Origin: an uncultured Eubacteriales bacterium
GTDB taxonomy: Bacteria; Bacillota; Clostridia; Lachnospirales; Anaerotignaceae
NCBI GenBank assembly: GCA_959604475.1
Contig: CAUHBX010000063.1
Coordinates: forward strand, 1 to 6,305
DNA length: 6,305 nt
Direction of reading: 5' to 3'
Shown here piece by piece: positions 1 through 6,260 of this stretch. Each line of letters starts with the position of its first letter. The stretch's first letter is position 1. The notes below the pieces were generated by a model. The model searched no databases and was not told the origin of the DNA. It saw nothing but the letters and a program-made list of their open reading frames with translations. The position numbers and the translations under genes were made by a program.

Positions 1-1407
1 CTTCAAATATTCCTGATTGCGCTTTCCATAATATTCATACTAGTAACGCTTTCTCTCTATACCTACTCCATGTTCTCGGCAAAACAGGCGGGAATAGAAA
101 ATCCCACATCGGTAACAACACTTGTGGCGCTGCTTGTATGCCTTGCCCCCACAACAATAGGCGCGCTGCTTTCGGCAATCGGTATTGCCGGAATGAGCAG
201 GCTTAACCAGGCCAACGTGCTGGCAATGAGCGGCAGGGCCATAGAGGCCGCAGGAGACGTGGATATACTTATGCTGGATAAGACAGGCACAATAACGCTT
301 GGAAACAGAAAGGCCGACGAATTTATACCGGTGGACGGTACCGACCCGAAGCAGCTTGCGGACGCGGCACAGCTTTCCTCACTGGCGGACGAAACTCCCG
401 AAGGAAGAAGCATAGTAATACTGGCCAAGGAAAAATACGGCCTTAGGGGCCGCAGTGTAAGCGACAAAAATATGGAGTTTATATCCTTCAGCGCAAAGAC
501 AAGGATGAGCGGCGTAAACTTTGACGGAAGGGAAATCAGAAAGGGCGCAGCCGACGCGATAAAGGCCTATGTCGTTGAAAGGGGAGGAAAATTCTCCGAG
601 GAATGCAGCGAGGCCGTTAAGAGGATATCCGAGCAGGGAGGCACACCGCTTGTTGTGGCCGAGGGAGCTAAGGTGCTCGGCGTAATACATCTTAAGGACA
701 TTATAAAGGACGGCGTTAAAGAAAAATTTGCCGACCTCAGGAAAATGGGTATTAAGACAATAATGATAACAGGCGACAATCCGCTTACAGCTGCGGCTAT
801 TGCGGCCGAGGCCGGGGTTGACGACTTCCTTGCGGAGGCCACTCCCGAAGGGAAGCTTGAAATGATTAGGGATTTCCAGACAAAGGGACATCTTGTAGCT
901 ATGACAGGCGACGGAACAAACGACGCTCCGGCACTGGCCCAGGCGGACGTTGCGGTGGCTATGAACAGCGGCACGCAGGCTGCCAAGGAAGCCGGAAACA
1001 TGGTTGACCTTGATTCCTCGCCAACAAAGCTTATTGACATAGTTAGGATAGGGAAGCAGCTCCTTATGACAAGGGGAAGCCTTACAACCTTCTCAATAGC
1101 CAACGACGTCGCGAAGTATTTCGCAATTATTCCGGCGCTGTTTATGGGACTTTATCCGGGACTTGCAAGGCTTAACATAATGAACCTGGCAAGCCCCCAA
1201 AGCGCGGTGCTTTCGGCGGTAATATACAACGCGCTTATAATTGTGGCGCTTATACCGCTTGCACTTAAGGGCGTAAAATACAGGGAAGTGCCGGCAGGAA
1301 AGCTGCTTTCAAGGAACCTGCTTGTATATGGCCTAGGCGGGATTGCAGCCCCGTTCATATTCGTTAAGCTTATAGATATGCTCCTTGTACTGCTTGGGGC
1401 GGCGTAA
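1..1407 (+). CDS. kdpB: Potassium-transporting ATPase subunit KdpB, C-terminal 468 residues (5' end outside window)
   Basis: KdpB is the P-type ATPase subunit of the KdpFABC membrane complex and couples ATP hydrolysis to high-affinity K+ uptake. The frame is open to the left edge, so the ATG at 70 is internal. Fragment residue 93 is the phosphorylated Asp of DKTGTIT. Taking it as E. coli D307, about 214 residues are missing and the full length would be about 682, as in E. coli. Other key residues keep exact E. coli spacing: F163 and K181 (nucleotide binding, F377/K395), D304 and D308 of TGDGTNDAP (D518/D522), and D369 and K372 of ANDVAKYF (D583/K586). Membrane segments lie at about residues 1-25, 33-58, 362-384, 396-420 and 435-465. 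The actuator domain and its TGES loop are outside the window. kdpC follows after 15 bases, so the two are co-transcribed. No frameshift or lost catalytic residue is visible. Confidence 0.98.
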   Translation, partial: LQIFLIALSIIFILVTLSLYTYSMFSAKQAGIENPTSVTTLVALLVCLAPTTIGALLSAIGIAGMSRLNQANVLAMSGRAIEAAGDVDILMLDKTGTITLGNRKADEFIPVDGTDPKQLADAAQLSSLADETPEGRSIVILAKEKYGLRGRSVSDKNMEFISFSAKTRMSGVNFDGREIRKGAADAIKAYVVERGGKFSEECSEAVKRISEQGGTPLVVAEGAKVLGVIHLKDIIKDGVKEKFADLRKMGIKTIMITGDNPLTAAAIAAEAGVDDFLAEATPEGKLEMIRDFQTKGHLVAMTGDGTNDAPALAQADVAVAMNSGTQAAKEAGNMVDLDSSPTKLIDIVRIGKQLLMTRGSLTTFSIANDVAKYFAIIPALFMGLYPGLARLNIMNLASPQSAVLSAVIYNALIIVALIPLALKGVKYREVPAGKLLSRNLLVYGLGGIAAPFIFVKLIDMLLVLLGAA

Positions 1408-1422
1408 AGGAAAGGTGATAAT

Positions 1423-2028
1423 ATGAAAACAATAAAGGGCGTCATACCAAGGGCCTTGGCCTGTGTGGTGATTTTTACAGTAGTATGCGGCGTTTTATAT
1501 ACTGCGGCTGTTACGGCCATTGCTCAGGTGGCATTTCCCGAAAAGGCCAACGGAAGCATTATAGAGGTTGATGGAAAGAAATACGGCTGTGAGCTGCTTG
1601 GACAGCAGTTTTCAGACGGGGACCACATGTGGGGAAGAATAATGAACGTGGATACAGGAACCTTTGTGGACGACGAGGGCAACGCCATGATGTACTCATT
1701 CCCGTCTAATATTTCCCCGGCAAGCGAGGAGTATGGGGAGCTGGTTGCCCAGAGGGTTGAAATGATTAAAGAGGCTCACCCCGAAAAGGGTGACGAGCCC
1801 ATACCTTCCGACCTTGTTACCTGCTCGGGCAGCGGCCTTGACCCAGATATATCAGCGGCAGCGGCGCAGTATCAGGTTGAGAGGCTGGCCCAAAACAATA
1901 ATATTACAACTGAAGAAGTTGAGGAGATAATAGAGAAATGCACAAATCACAAATTCCTCGGTATTTTCGGAGAGGAAACCGTAAATGTGCTCAAGGTAAA
2001 CCTCATGCTTGAGGGAATACTTGAATAA
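1423..2028 (+). CDS. kdpC: Potassium-transporting ATPase subunit KdpC
   Basis: KdpC is the single-span accessory subunit of the KdpFABC K+ pump and is needed for assembly and high-affinity ATP use. The 201-residue product is slightly longer than E. coli KdpC (190). It has one N-terminal membrane helix (about residues 9-36) and then an extracytoplasmic domain. Family signatures are GQQF (60-63), DLVTCSGSGLDPDIS (130-144), a QVERLA helix (151-156) and FGEETVNVLKVNL (182-194). The middle (about 70-103) departs from the proteobacterial form: the usual GRPSA-type motif reads WGRIMNVDTG, followed by an acidic stretch and PSNISPASEEY. I take this as a clostridial variant, since the flanking motifs are intact. 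The ATG at 1423 is preceded by AGGAAAGGTGAT, a usable Shine-Dalgarno. The gene lies 15 bases after kdpB, and 154 bases separate it from kdpD. Confidence 0.97.
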   Translation: MKTIKGVIPRALACVVIFTVVCGVLYTAAVTAIAQVAFPEKANGSIIEVDGKKYGCELLGQQFSDGDHMWGRIMNVDTGTFVDDEGNAMMYSFPSNISPASEEYGELVAQRVEMIKEAHPEKGDEPIPSDLVTCSGSGLDPDISAAAAQYQVERLAQNNNITTEEVEEIIEKCTNHKFLGIFGEETVNVLKVNLMLEGILE

Positions 2029-2062
2029 AACATACCTAAGCGCACAAAATCCCCCGTACGCG

Positions 2063-2130
2063 AAAGGTATTCCTTATAAAACAAACCTGAAGCCGACGCA
2101 GCTTAACCTGCGCCGGCTTTAAGGGTATTC
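2063..2130 (+). repeat. Imperfect direct 10-mer pair around the kdpC-kdpD hairpin
   Basis: AAAGGTATTC (2063-2072) and AAGGGTATTC (2121-2130) are direct repeats with one mismatch, spaced 58 bases start to start. They flank the hairpin at 2090-2119. The second copy overlaps the proposed -35 box of the kdpDE promoter. The inverted core GGAATAC occurs at 2014-2020, at the end of kdpC. Such placement could reflect a regulator site, possibly for KdpE itself, but three short matches in an AT-rich spacer may also be chance. Confidence 0.4.
2090..2119. other. GC-rich hairpin in the kdpC-kdpD spacer (possible attenuator or weak terminator)
   Basis: AAGCCGACGCAG (2090-2101) pairs with CTGCGCCGGCTT (2108-2119) around a 6-base loop. 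The only defect is an A-C mismatch when read on the + strand, which becomes a G-U pair on the - strand. On the + strand only TTTAA follows, a poor terminator tail. On the - strand the stem is followed by a richer T tract (AGGTTTGTTTTAT), but no - strand gene is seen there. It may limit read-through from kdpBC into kdpDE or act as an RNA processing or stability element. The structure is seen; its role is inferred. Confidence 0.5.
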
Positions 2131-2155
2131 AAATACAAAACTGATGTGATATAAT
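2128..2155 (+). promoter_or_regulatory. Sigma-A-type promoter for kdpDE with extended -10
   Basis: A perfect TATAAT at 2150-2155 is preceded by TGA, giving an extended -10 (TGATATAAT). A 4-of-6 match to the -35 box, TTCAAA, lies at 2128-2133 with a 16-base spacer. Transcription would start near 2162, leaving a leader of about 20 bases that includes the kdpD Shine-Dalgarno. This would let the sensor and regulator be made at a basal level without the transporter operon being induced. Confidence 0.7.
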
Positions 2156-2172
2156 TCATTAAAAAAGATATT

Positions 2173-2178
2173 GGGTGA
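2173..2178 (+). promoter_or_regulatory. Ribosome binding site that sets the kdpD start
   Basis: GGGTGA sits 4 bases before the ATG at 2183 and matches the anti-Shine-Dalgarno complement GGTGA. The alternative in-frame TTG at 2171 abuts this site and has only an A-rich stretch before it, with no Shine-Dalgarno. The ATG is therefore the better start. Confidence 0.7.
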
Positions 2179-2182
2179 GAAT

Positions 2183-4852
2183 ATGGCCGGACGTGAAAAC
2201 GCGGATTTAATATTGGAGAAAATAAAAAAGGAAGACAGCAGAAAAGGGCGGCTGAAAATATTTTTCGGCTATGCGGCGGGGGTAGGCAAGACCTACGCCA
2301 TGCTTAAGGCCGCCCACAGAGCCAAGGAGCAGGGGACGGACGTTGTGGCCGGATATATCGAGCCGCACGCCAGGCCCGAAACAATGAGGCTGGCGCAGGG
2401 GCTGGAAACGCTTAAGCCGCTTGCAGTAAGCTATAAGAGCATAACGCTTAACGAGTTTGACCTTGACGCGGCGCTGGCAAGGAAGCCTGAGCTTATCCTT
2501 GTAGACGAGCTGGCCCATACCAATGCCGAGGGCTTAAGGCACGTAAAAAGGTATCAGGACATTGAGGAGCTTTTAAGGGCCGGAATTGACGTATATACAA
2601 CGGTAAACGTACAGCATATAGAAAGCCTGTGCGATATTGTGGCGTCAATCAGCGGAACGATAGTCAGGGAGAGGATACCCGACAGGGTGTTTGACGAGGC
2701 GGACCAGGTGGAGCTGGTGGATATAGAGCCTGCGGAGCTTATGAAAAGGCTTGGGCAGGGCAAGATATATAAAAGAGACAGGGCCGAAAAGGCGCTGGAA
2801 AACTTTTTTACCGAGGATAACCTTACGTCCCTTAGGGAAATTGCACTGAGGCGCGCCGCCGACAGGGTAAACAGGCTTGCCGAGAAAACCAAGAGGCCTG
2901 CGGAGGGCGGCTATACGGACGAGCATATACTTGTGGGGCTTTCCTCATCGCCGTCAAACCCAAAGATTATTCGTACCGCGGCGAGAATGGCCGCGGCCTT
3001 CAAAGGGAATTTCACCGCCATTTTTGTACAGACAACCTCCTATGACGATATGAGCGAGGAGAATAAAAAGAGGCTGGAGGAAAACACCCATCTGGCGGAA
3101 CGGCTGGGGGCTAATATAGAAACGGCCTTCGGTGACGATATTGCCTTTCAGATTGCGGAGTTCGCCAAATATTCGGGGGTTTCCAAAATCGTAATAGGAA
3201 GAAGCAACACTAAGCGCAAGTTTATGCGCACTAAGCAGTCCTTCGCGGAAAAGCTGACCGCCTTTGCGCCAAGGCTAGACATATATATAATACCTGATGC
3301 GCAAATACAGAAATACACGCCAAAGGATTCGGATAAAAAAATCATTCCCAGTGCCGGGGACGTTTTAAAGACTGCCGGAATTCTTGCGGCCGCAACGGTT
3401 CTGGGCTGGATATTCTGGTCGCTGGGCTTCAGCGAGGCCAATATAATAACCGTATATATTCTTGGTGTGCTGATTACATCGGCAACGGTAGGCGACAGGA
3501 TATGCAGCATAGTATCCTCGGTTTTAAGCGTTATTGTGTTCAACTATTTCTTTACAGACCCAAGATTTACGCTTTCGGCATATGATTCAGGCTATCCCGT
3601 GACGTTTGTGATTATGTTCATTGCTGCGTTTATAAGCGGAAACCTGGCGGTTAAAATTAAAATACAGGCAAAGCAGTCGGCAGCGGTCGCCTACAGGACA
3701 AAGCTGCTGCTGGAAACAAACAGAATATTACAGCAGGCCAAAAGTGCCGGGGAAATAGCCGAGGCCGCCGCAGGACAGCTTGTAAAGCTTCTGGGAAAGC
3801 CGGTTGTGTTTTACCTTGCCGGAAGCAAGGGGCTTGAGGAGCCTATGGTCTTTACAGGCGGAGGCGTGGACACAGGAGTTTACGTAACCGATAACGAAAG
3901 GGCGGTTGCCCAGTGGGTATTTAAAAACAACAAGCATGCCGGGGCTACGACCAATACGCTTGGAAACGCCGAATGCCTGTATCTGGCGGTCAGAAGCAGC
4001 GGCGAGGTTTTCGGCGTTATAGGCATAGCGGTGAAGGACGGGGCGCCGGACGCCTTTGAAAATAACCTTATACTTTCCATTGTCGGTGAGTGCGCGCTGG
4101 CACTTGGCAAGGAGGAATACAGCCGCAAAAGGGAGGAGGCCGCGGCGCAGGCTAAAAACGAGAAGCTGAGGGCAAACCTGCTGCGCTCCATATCCCATGA
4201 TTTGAGGACGCCCCTTACAAGTATATCGGGGAACGCCGCCATTTTAATAAGCAACAATCTGGCCGGGGATAAAAAGGTTAAGCTTTACAACGACATTTAC
4301 GACGATTCCATGTGGCTGATAAACCTAGTCGAAAACCTGCTTTCCGTCACAAGGATTGAGGACGGGACTATGAATATCAATATGCAGGCCGAGGTTGTTG
4401 ATGAGGTAATAGACGAGGCCATGAAGCACATTAACAGGCACAGCAGCGAGCACATTGTGGAGATTAAAGGCTCCGACGACATGCTGCTGGCGCTTATGGA
4501 CGCAAGGCTTATAATACAGGTTATAATAAACATTGTGGACAATGCGGTCAAATACACCCCTGTTGGCTCGCATATAACGCTGTCCAGCCGAAAACGCGGA
4601 GGCTTTGTGGAAATTACGATTGCGGACAACGGAGGCGGCATATCCGACGAGGCAAAGAAAAGGGTGTTTGACATGTTTTACAGGGCTGACAGCTCAGCCG
4701 CAGACAGCAGGCGCGGCATGGGGCTTGGGCTGGCGCTTTGCAAATCCATTATAACGGCCCACGGCGGAGCAATAACCGTAGGGGACAATAAGCCGCACGG
4801 AACGGTATTTAAATTTACGCTGCGTGCCGAGGAGGTTAATTTACATGAATAA
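2183..4852 (+). CDS. kdpD: Sensor histidine kinase KdpD (osmosensitive K+ channel kinase)
   Basis: KdpD is the membrane sensor kinase that phosphorylates KdpE under K+ limitation or related stress. From the ATG at 2183 it has 889 residues, close to E. coli KdpD (894), with all domains present. The N-terminal KdpD domain has a Walker A motif GYAAGVGKT (29-37), IEPHARPET (59-67) and Walker B LILVDELAH (104-112). A USP-like domain (about 249-375) follows, carrying GLSSSPSN (252-259) and FTAIF (277-281). Four membrane helices lie at about 397-416, 421-437, 440-457 and 472-490. A GAF-like region spans about 510-645. The kinase core has H-box SISHDLRTP with H672, N-box around N787 (DNAVKYTP), G1 box DNGGGI from D815, F-box VFDMFYRAD and G2 box GMGLGL (845-850). 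Every catalytic motif is intact, so kinase and phosphatase activity are expected. It has its own upstream promoter and overlaps kdpE by 8 bases, which implies translational coupling. Confidence 0.98.
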   Translation: MAGRENADLILEKIKKEDSRKGRLKIFFGYAAGVGKTYAMLKAAHRAKEQGTDVVAGYIEPHARPETMRLAQGLETLKPLAVSYKSITLNEFDLDAALARKPELILVDELAHTNAEGLRHVKRYQDIEELLRAGIDVYTTVNVQHIESLCDIVASISGTIVRERIPDRVFDEADQVELVDIEPAELMKRLGQGKIYKRDRAEKALENFFTEDNLTSLREIALRRAADRVNRLAEKTKRPAEGGYTDEHILVGLSSSPSNPKIIRTAARMAAAFKGNFTAIFVQTTSYDDMSEENKKRLEENTHLAERLGANIETAFGDDIAFQIAEFAKYSGVSKIVIGRSNTKRKFMRTKQSFAEKLTAFAPRLDIYIIPDAQIQKYTPKDSDKKIIPSAGDVLKTAGILAAATVLGWIFWSLGFSEANIITVYILGVLITSATVGDRICSIVSSVLSVIVFNYFFTDPRFTLSAYDSGYPVTFVIMFIAAFISGNLAVKIKIQAKQSAAVAYRTKLLLETNRILQQAKSAGEIAEAAAGQLVKLLGKPVVFYLAGSKGLEEPMVFTGGGVDTGVYVTDNERAVAQWVFKNNKHAGATTNTLGNAECLYLAVRSSGEVFGVIGIAVKDGAPDAFENNLILSIVGECALALGKEEYSRKREEAAAQAKNEKLRANLLRSISHDLRTPLTSISGNAAILISNNLAGDKKVKLYNDIYDDSMWLINLVENLLSVTRIEDGTMNINMQAEVVDEVIDEAMKHINRHSSEHIVEIKGSDDMLLALMDARLIIQVIINIVDNAVKYTPVGSHITLSSRKRGGFVEITIADNGGGISDEAKKRVFDMFYRADSSAADSRRGMGLGLALCKSIITAHGGAITVGDNKPHGTVFKFTLRAEEVNLHE
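4829..4835 (+). promoter_or_regulatory. Ribosome binding site that sets the kdpE start, inside kdpD
   Basis: GAGGAGG lies inside the last codons of kdpD and ends 9 bases before the ATG at 4845. It favours this ATG over the in-frame GTG at 4824, which lies upstream of the site and would add seven residues (MPRRLIY) not expected before the receiver-domain start. Confidence 0.85.
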
Positions 4853-5534
4853 ACCGTTGATTTTAGTTGTGGAGGACGACAGCGCCGTCCGCAACCTTAT
4901 AGTAACGACACTGGAAACGCAGGACTACAAGTACCACACAGCCTCCAAGGGCTCGGAGGCGATATTGGAGGCCGTAAGCCAGAAGCCGGACGTGGTGCTG
5001 CTGGACTTGGGGCTGCCCGATATGGACGGGATAGACATTATAAGAAAAATACGTTCATGGTCTAATATGCCCATTATCGTAATCAGCGCAAGGAGCGAGG
5101 ACAGGGATAAAATAGACGCCTTGGACGCGGGCGCCGACGATTACCTGACAAAGCCGTTTTCGGTTGAGGAGCTTCTGGCAAGGCTTAGGGTGACGTTTCG
5201 TAGAATTAATACGGCTCAGCCGACGGGAGGGACGGAATTCGTAAACGGCGGGCTGAAAATAGACTATGCCTCCGGCTGCGTTTATCTGGACGGAGAAGAA
5301 CTGCACCTGACGCCAATTGAATATAAGCTGGTCTGTCTGCTGGCAAAAAATGTGGGAAAGGTGCTGACCCATACCTATATAACAAAGGAAATATGGGGAA
5401 GCGCATGGGACAACGACGTGGCGTCGCTAAGGGTGTTTATGGCGACGCTGAGAAAGAAAATTGAAAAGGATACATCAAGCCCGAAGTATATACAGACCCA
5501 TGTGGGCGTGGGCTACAGGATGCTTAAGGTGTAA
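4845..5534 (+). CDS. kdpE: Response regulator KdpE (OmpR/PhoB family)
   Basis: KdpE is the DNA-binding partner of KdpD and, when phosphorylated, activates the kdp transporter operon. The product is 229 residues (E. coli 225). The receiver domain (about 4-118) has the acidic pair D11/D12, the phosphoacceptor D54 in VLLDLGLPDMDG, S81 at the conserved Ser/Thr position and K103 in LTKPF, so it should be phosphorylatable. A short linker (about 119-131) leads to an OmpR-type winged helix (about 132-228) with LTPIEYKLVCLLAKN, the recognition-helix region near DNDVASLRVFMATLRKKIE, and the C-terminal wing GVGYRML. The ATG overlaps the kdpD stop region by 8 bases (4845-4852), typical of coupled two-component pairs. 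A strong terminator begins 3 bases after the stop codon, so this is the last gene of the operon. Confidence 0.97.
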   Translation: MNKPLILVVEDDSAVRNLIVTTLETQDYKYHTASKGSEAILEAVSQKPDVVLLDLGLPDMDGIDIIRKIRSWSNMPIIVISARSEDRDKIDALDAGADDYLTKPFSVEELLARLRVTFRRINTAQPTGGTEFVNGGLKIDYASGCVYLDGEELHLTPIEYKLVCLLAKNVGKVLTHTYITKEIWGSAWDNDVASLRVFMATLRKKIEKDTSSPKYIQTHVGVGYRMLKV

Positions 5535-5537
5535 TAG

Positions 5538-5570
5538 AAAGAAAGCCTGATTATTCAGGCTTTCTTTTTT
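5538..5570. terminator. Rho-independent terminator between convergent genes, probably bidirectional
   Basis: A perfect 13-bp stem (5538-5550 with 5555-5567) closes a TTAT loop. The core AAGCCTGA/TCAGGCTT is GC-containing, and the + strand run ends in T residues up to 5570. The A-rich 5' arm gives TTTCTTTCTATTA on the - strand, so the same hairpin can also end the gene at 5577-6056, whose stop codon is only 7 bases away. It ends kdpE transcription 3 bases after the stop. Confidence 0.93.
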
Positions 5571-5576
5571 GTGTGG

Positions 5577-6056
5577 CTATACCGGATTTACCGTCTGACT
5601 GTCCGAAATTTTATACATTATAATGCTTGCGAGGGCCGAGGTGTTGGTTGTGGTAAGATTAATAATGTTGTTTGAGGACAGCCTGAGAGCGGCCAAATAG
5701 TCGGCGTGAACAATGGCCTGCGCCGAATAGGTGGCGGCGGGGTCGGTGGCTGTATGGTCGATTGAGACTGTGGCTGACGGTATGTTCACGTTATTCATCT
5801 GCAGGGCGATGTTTGTCCTAAGCACGGAGCCGGCGGGTACATATATTGTATACCGTGCGATATATGTGCCGGGAGTAATTACGGTGATTATTGTATCATC
5901 AAAGTTAAAGTCCTCATTTGTATAGTCGGAGTTCTGAAATCTCAGGCCTCCGTATAGAGAGCTGTTTGACAGCGTTTCTGTCTGCCATGCGGCGAAGTAA
6001 GCGGCTTTTTGGGCAGCGGGCTCCGGAGAGGGGCAGCAGCAGTTACAGCAACTCAT
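5577..6056 (-). CDS. Cys-cluster protein with BclA C-terminal-like beta-jelly-roll domain (putative spore or cell surface protein)
   Basis: The 159-residue product starts at the ATG complementary to 6054-6056, set by AGGAGG (6064-6069). An upstream in-frame ATG at 6107 is rejected because it lies before this site. Residues 3-8 form a cysteine cluster (C3, C4, C6, C7, C8), followed by PSPEPAAQ. There is no signal peptide and no membrane helix. Residues about 18-151 are Ser/Thr/Asn/Ala-rich alternating strands: GGLRF, ITPGTYIARYTIYVP (60-74), TNIALQMNN (81-89), SAQAIVHAD (111-119), NIINLT and ASIIMYKI. This pattern resembles the trimeric C1q/TNF-like C-terminal domain of BclA exosporium glycoproteins, here without collagen repeats. 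Disulfide anchoring to the spore coat or exosporium through the Cys tip would fit, and a sigma-K-like promoter match lies upstream. The fold and location are inferred from sequence texture; the gene itself is well supported. It is convergent with kdpE and probably unrelated in function. Confidence 0.85.
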   Translation of the reverse strand: MSCCNCCCPSPEPAAQKAAYFAAWQTETLSNSSLYGGLRFQNSDYTNEDFNFDDTIITVITPGTYIARYTIYVPAGSVLRTNIALQMNNVNIPSATVSIDHTATDPAATYSAQAIVHADYLAALRLSSNNIINLTTTNTSALASIIMYKISDSQTVNPV

Positions 6057-6063
6057 ATAAATT

Positions 6064-6069
6064 CCTCCT
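6064..6069 (-). promoter_or_regulatory. Consensus ribosome binding site for the Cys-cluster protein
   Basis: On the - strand AGGAGG is followed by 7 bases and then ATG at 6056. It is a perfect Shine-Dalgarno and fixes the start at MSCCNCCC rather than the ATG 17 codons upstream. Confidence 0.9.
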
Positions 6070-6085
6070 GTTTTATTTTGTACCA

Positions 6086-6111
6086 TATAATATGCGGACA
6101 GGTTCAAAAGT
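6086..6111 (-). promoter_or_regulatory. Possible sigma-K-type promoter for the Cys-cluster protein
   Basis: On the - strand CATATTATA (6094-6086) fits the sigma-K -10 consensus CATAnnnTA. An AC dinucleotide (6111-6110) lies 15 bases upstream, one or two bases short of the usual spacing. Transcription would start near 6080, about 24 bases before the ATG and just ahead of the ribosome binding site. A sigma-A promoter with reasonable spacing was not found here. The -35 element of sigma-K is weak, so this call rests mainly on the -10 match, the geometry and the spore-like product. Confidence 0.4.
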
Positions 6112-6120
6112 GGGACAGGT
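6096..6120 (-). repeat. Tandem ACCTGTCC boxes in the promoter region of the Cys-cluster gene
   Basis: On the - strand ACCTGTCC occurs at 6120-6113 and again at 6103-6096, exactly 17 bases apart, the second copy ending one base before the CATA of the proposed -10. A third core, ACCTGT, lies on the + strand at 6140-6145, making an inverted pair with 6115-6120. Same-face tandem spacing in front of a promoter suggests a regulator binding site; no protein can be named. Confidence 0.5.
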
Positions 6121-6148
6121 AAATTTAAATTACTATTAGACCTGTATT

Positions 6149-6190
6149 TAGATTTTTGTGGATTTTGGCTGGAATTTACACAAAAATCTA
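6149..6190. repeat. Perfect 12-bp inverted repeat with 18-base loop
   Basis: TAGATTTTTGTG (6149-6160) is the exact reverse complement of CACAAAAATCTA (6179-6190). The 18 bases between them do not pair further. No T tract follows on either strand, so it is not a standard terminator. It could be the end of a repeat element, a regulator site, or the base of an RNA structure. Confidence 0.6.
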
Positions 6191-6208
6191 TAGGTAGATA
6201 GTCTAAGG

Positions 6209-6260
6209 GTACGCACTAGCACACCAGCGACGCTATGTAAGCATTGAGTAGGTGCGTTAC
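6209..6260. other. Fold-back sequence near the right edge
   Basis: GTACGCACTA (6209-6218) pairs with TAGGTGCGTTAC (6249-6260) through 10 base pairs, with two single-base bulges on the right arm. Inside the loop are the odd palindrome AGCGACGCT (6226-6234) and a short GCT/AGC stem (6232-6234 with 6240-6242). Next to the edge, GGCTTCG is repeated in tandem (6288-6301). No tRNA or rRNA signature was recognised. It may belong to a structured RNA or a dispersed repeat that continues outside the window. Confidence 0.35.

Noticed and set aside
567..1103. Long antisense frame inside kdpB, and similar ones opposite kdpC, kdpD and kdpE
   Set aside because: They mirror strongly conserved genes, lack domain resemblance and plausible translation signals, and arise from codon bias of the sense strand.
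70..1407. Start of a complete 445-residue protein at the ATG at 70
   Set aside because: The frame continues without a stop to position 1 with a KdpB membrane helix, and there is no ribosome binding site before 70. It is an internal Met of a truncated kdpB.
2171..2182. TTG start for kdpD at 2171
   Set aside because: It abuts the GGGTGA that serves the ATG at 2183 and has no Shine-Dalgarno of its own.
4824..4844. GTG start for kdpE at 4824
   Set aside because: The GAGGAGG site lies downstream of it and at proper distance from the ATG at 4845, where receiver-domain homology begins.
6085..6091. + strand TATAAT at 6086-6091 as a rightward promoter
   Set aside because: No acceptable -35 box lies at 16-18 bases upstream; that position is the complement of the ribosome binding site of the - strand gene.
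6057..6107. Upstream ATG at 6107 for the - strand surface protein
   Set aside because: The perfect AGGAGG would fall inside the extended coding region, and the added 17 residues overlap the proposed promoter.
5731..6139. Short + strand frames opposite the surface-protein gene
   Set aside because: The - strand gene has a consensus ribosome binding site and a coherent beta-rich product; the + strand peptides resemble nothing and have no convincing start signals.
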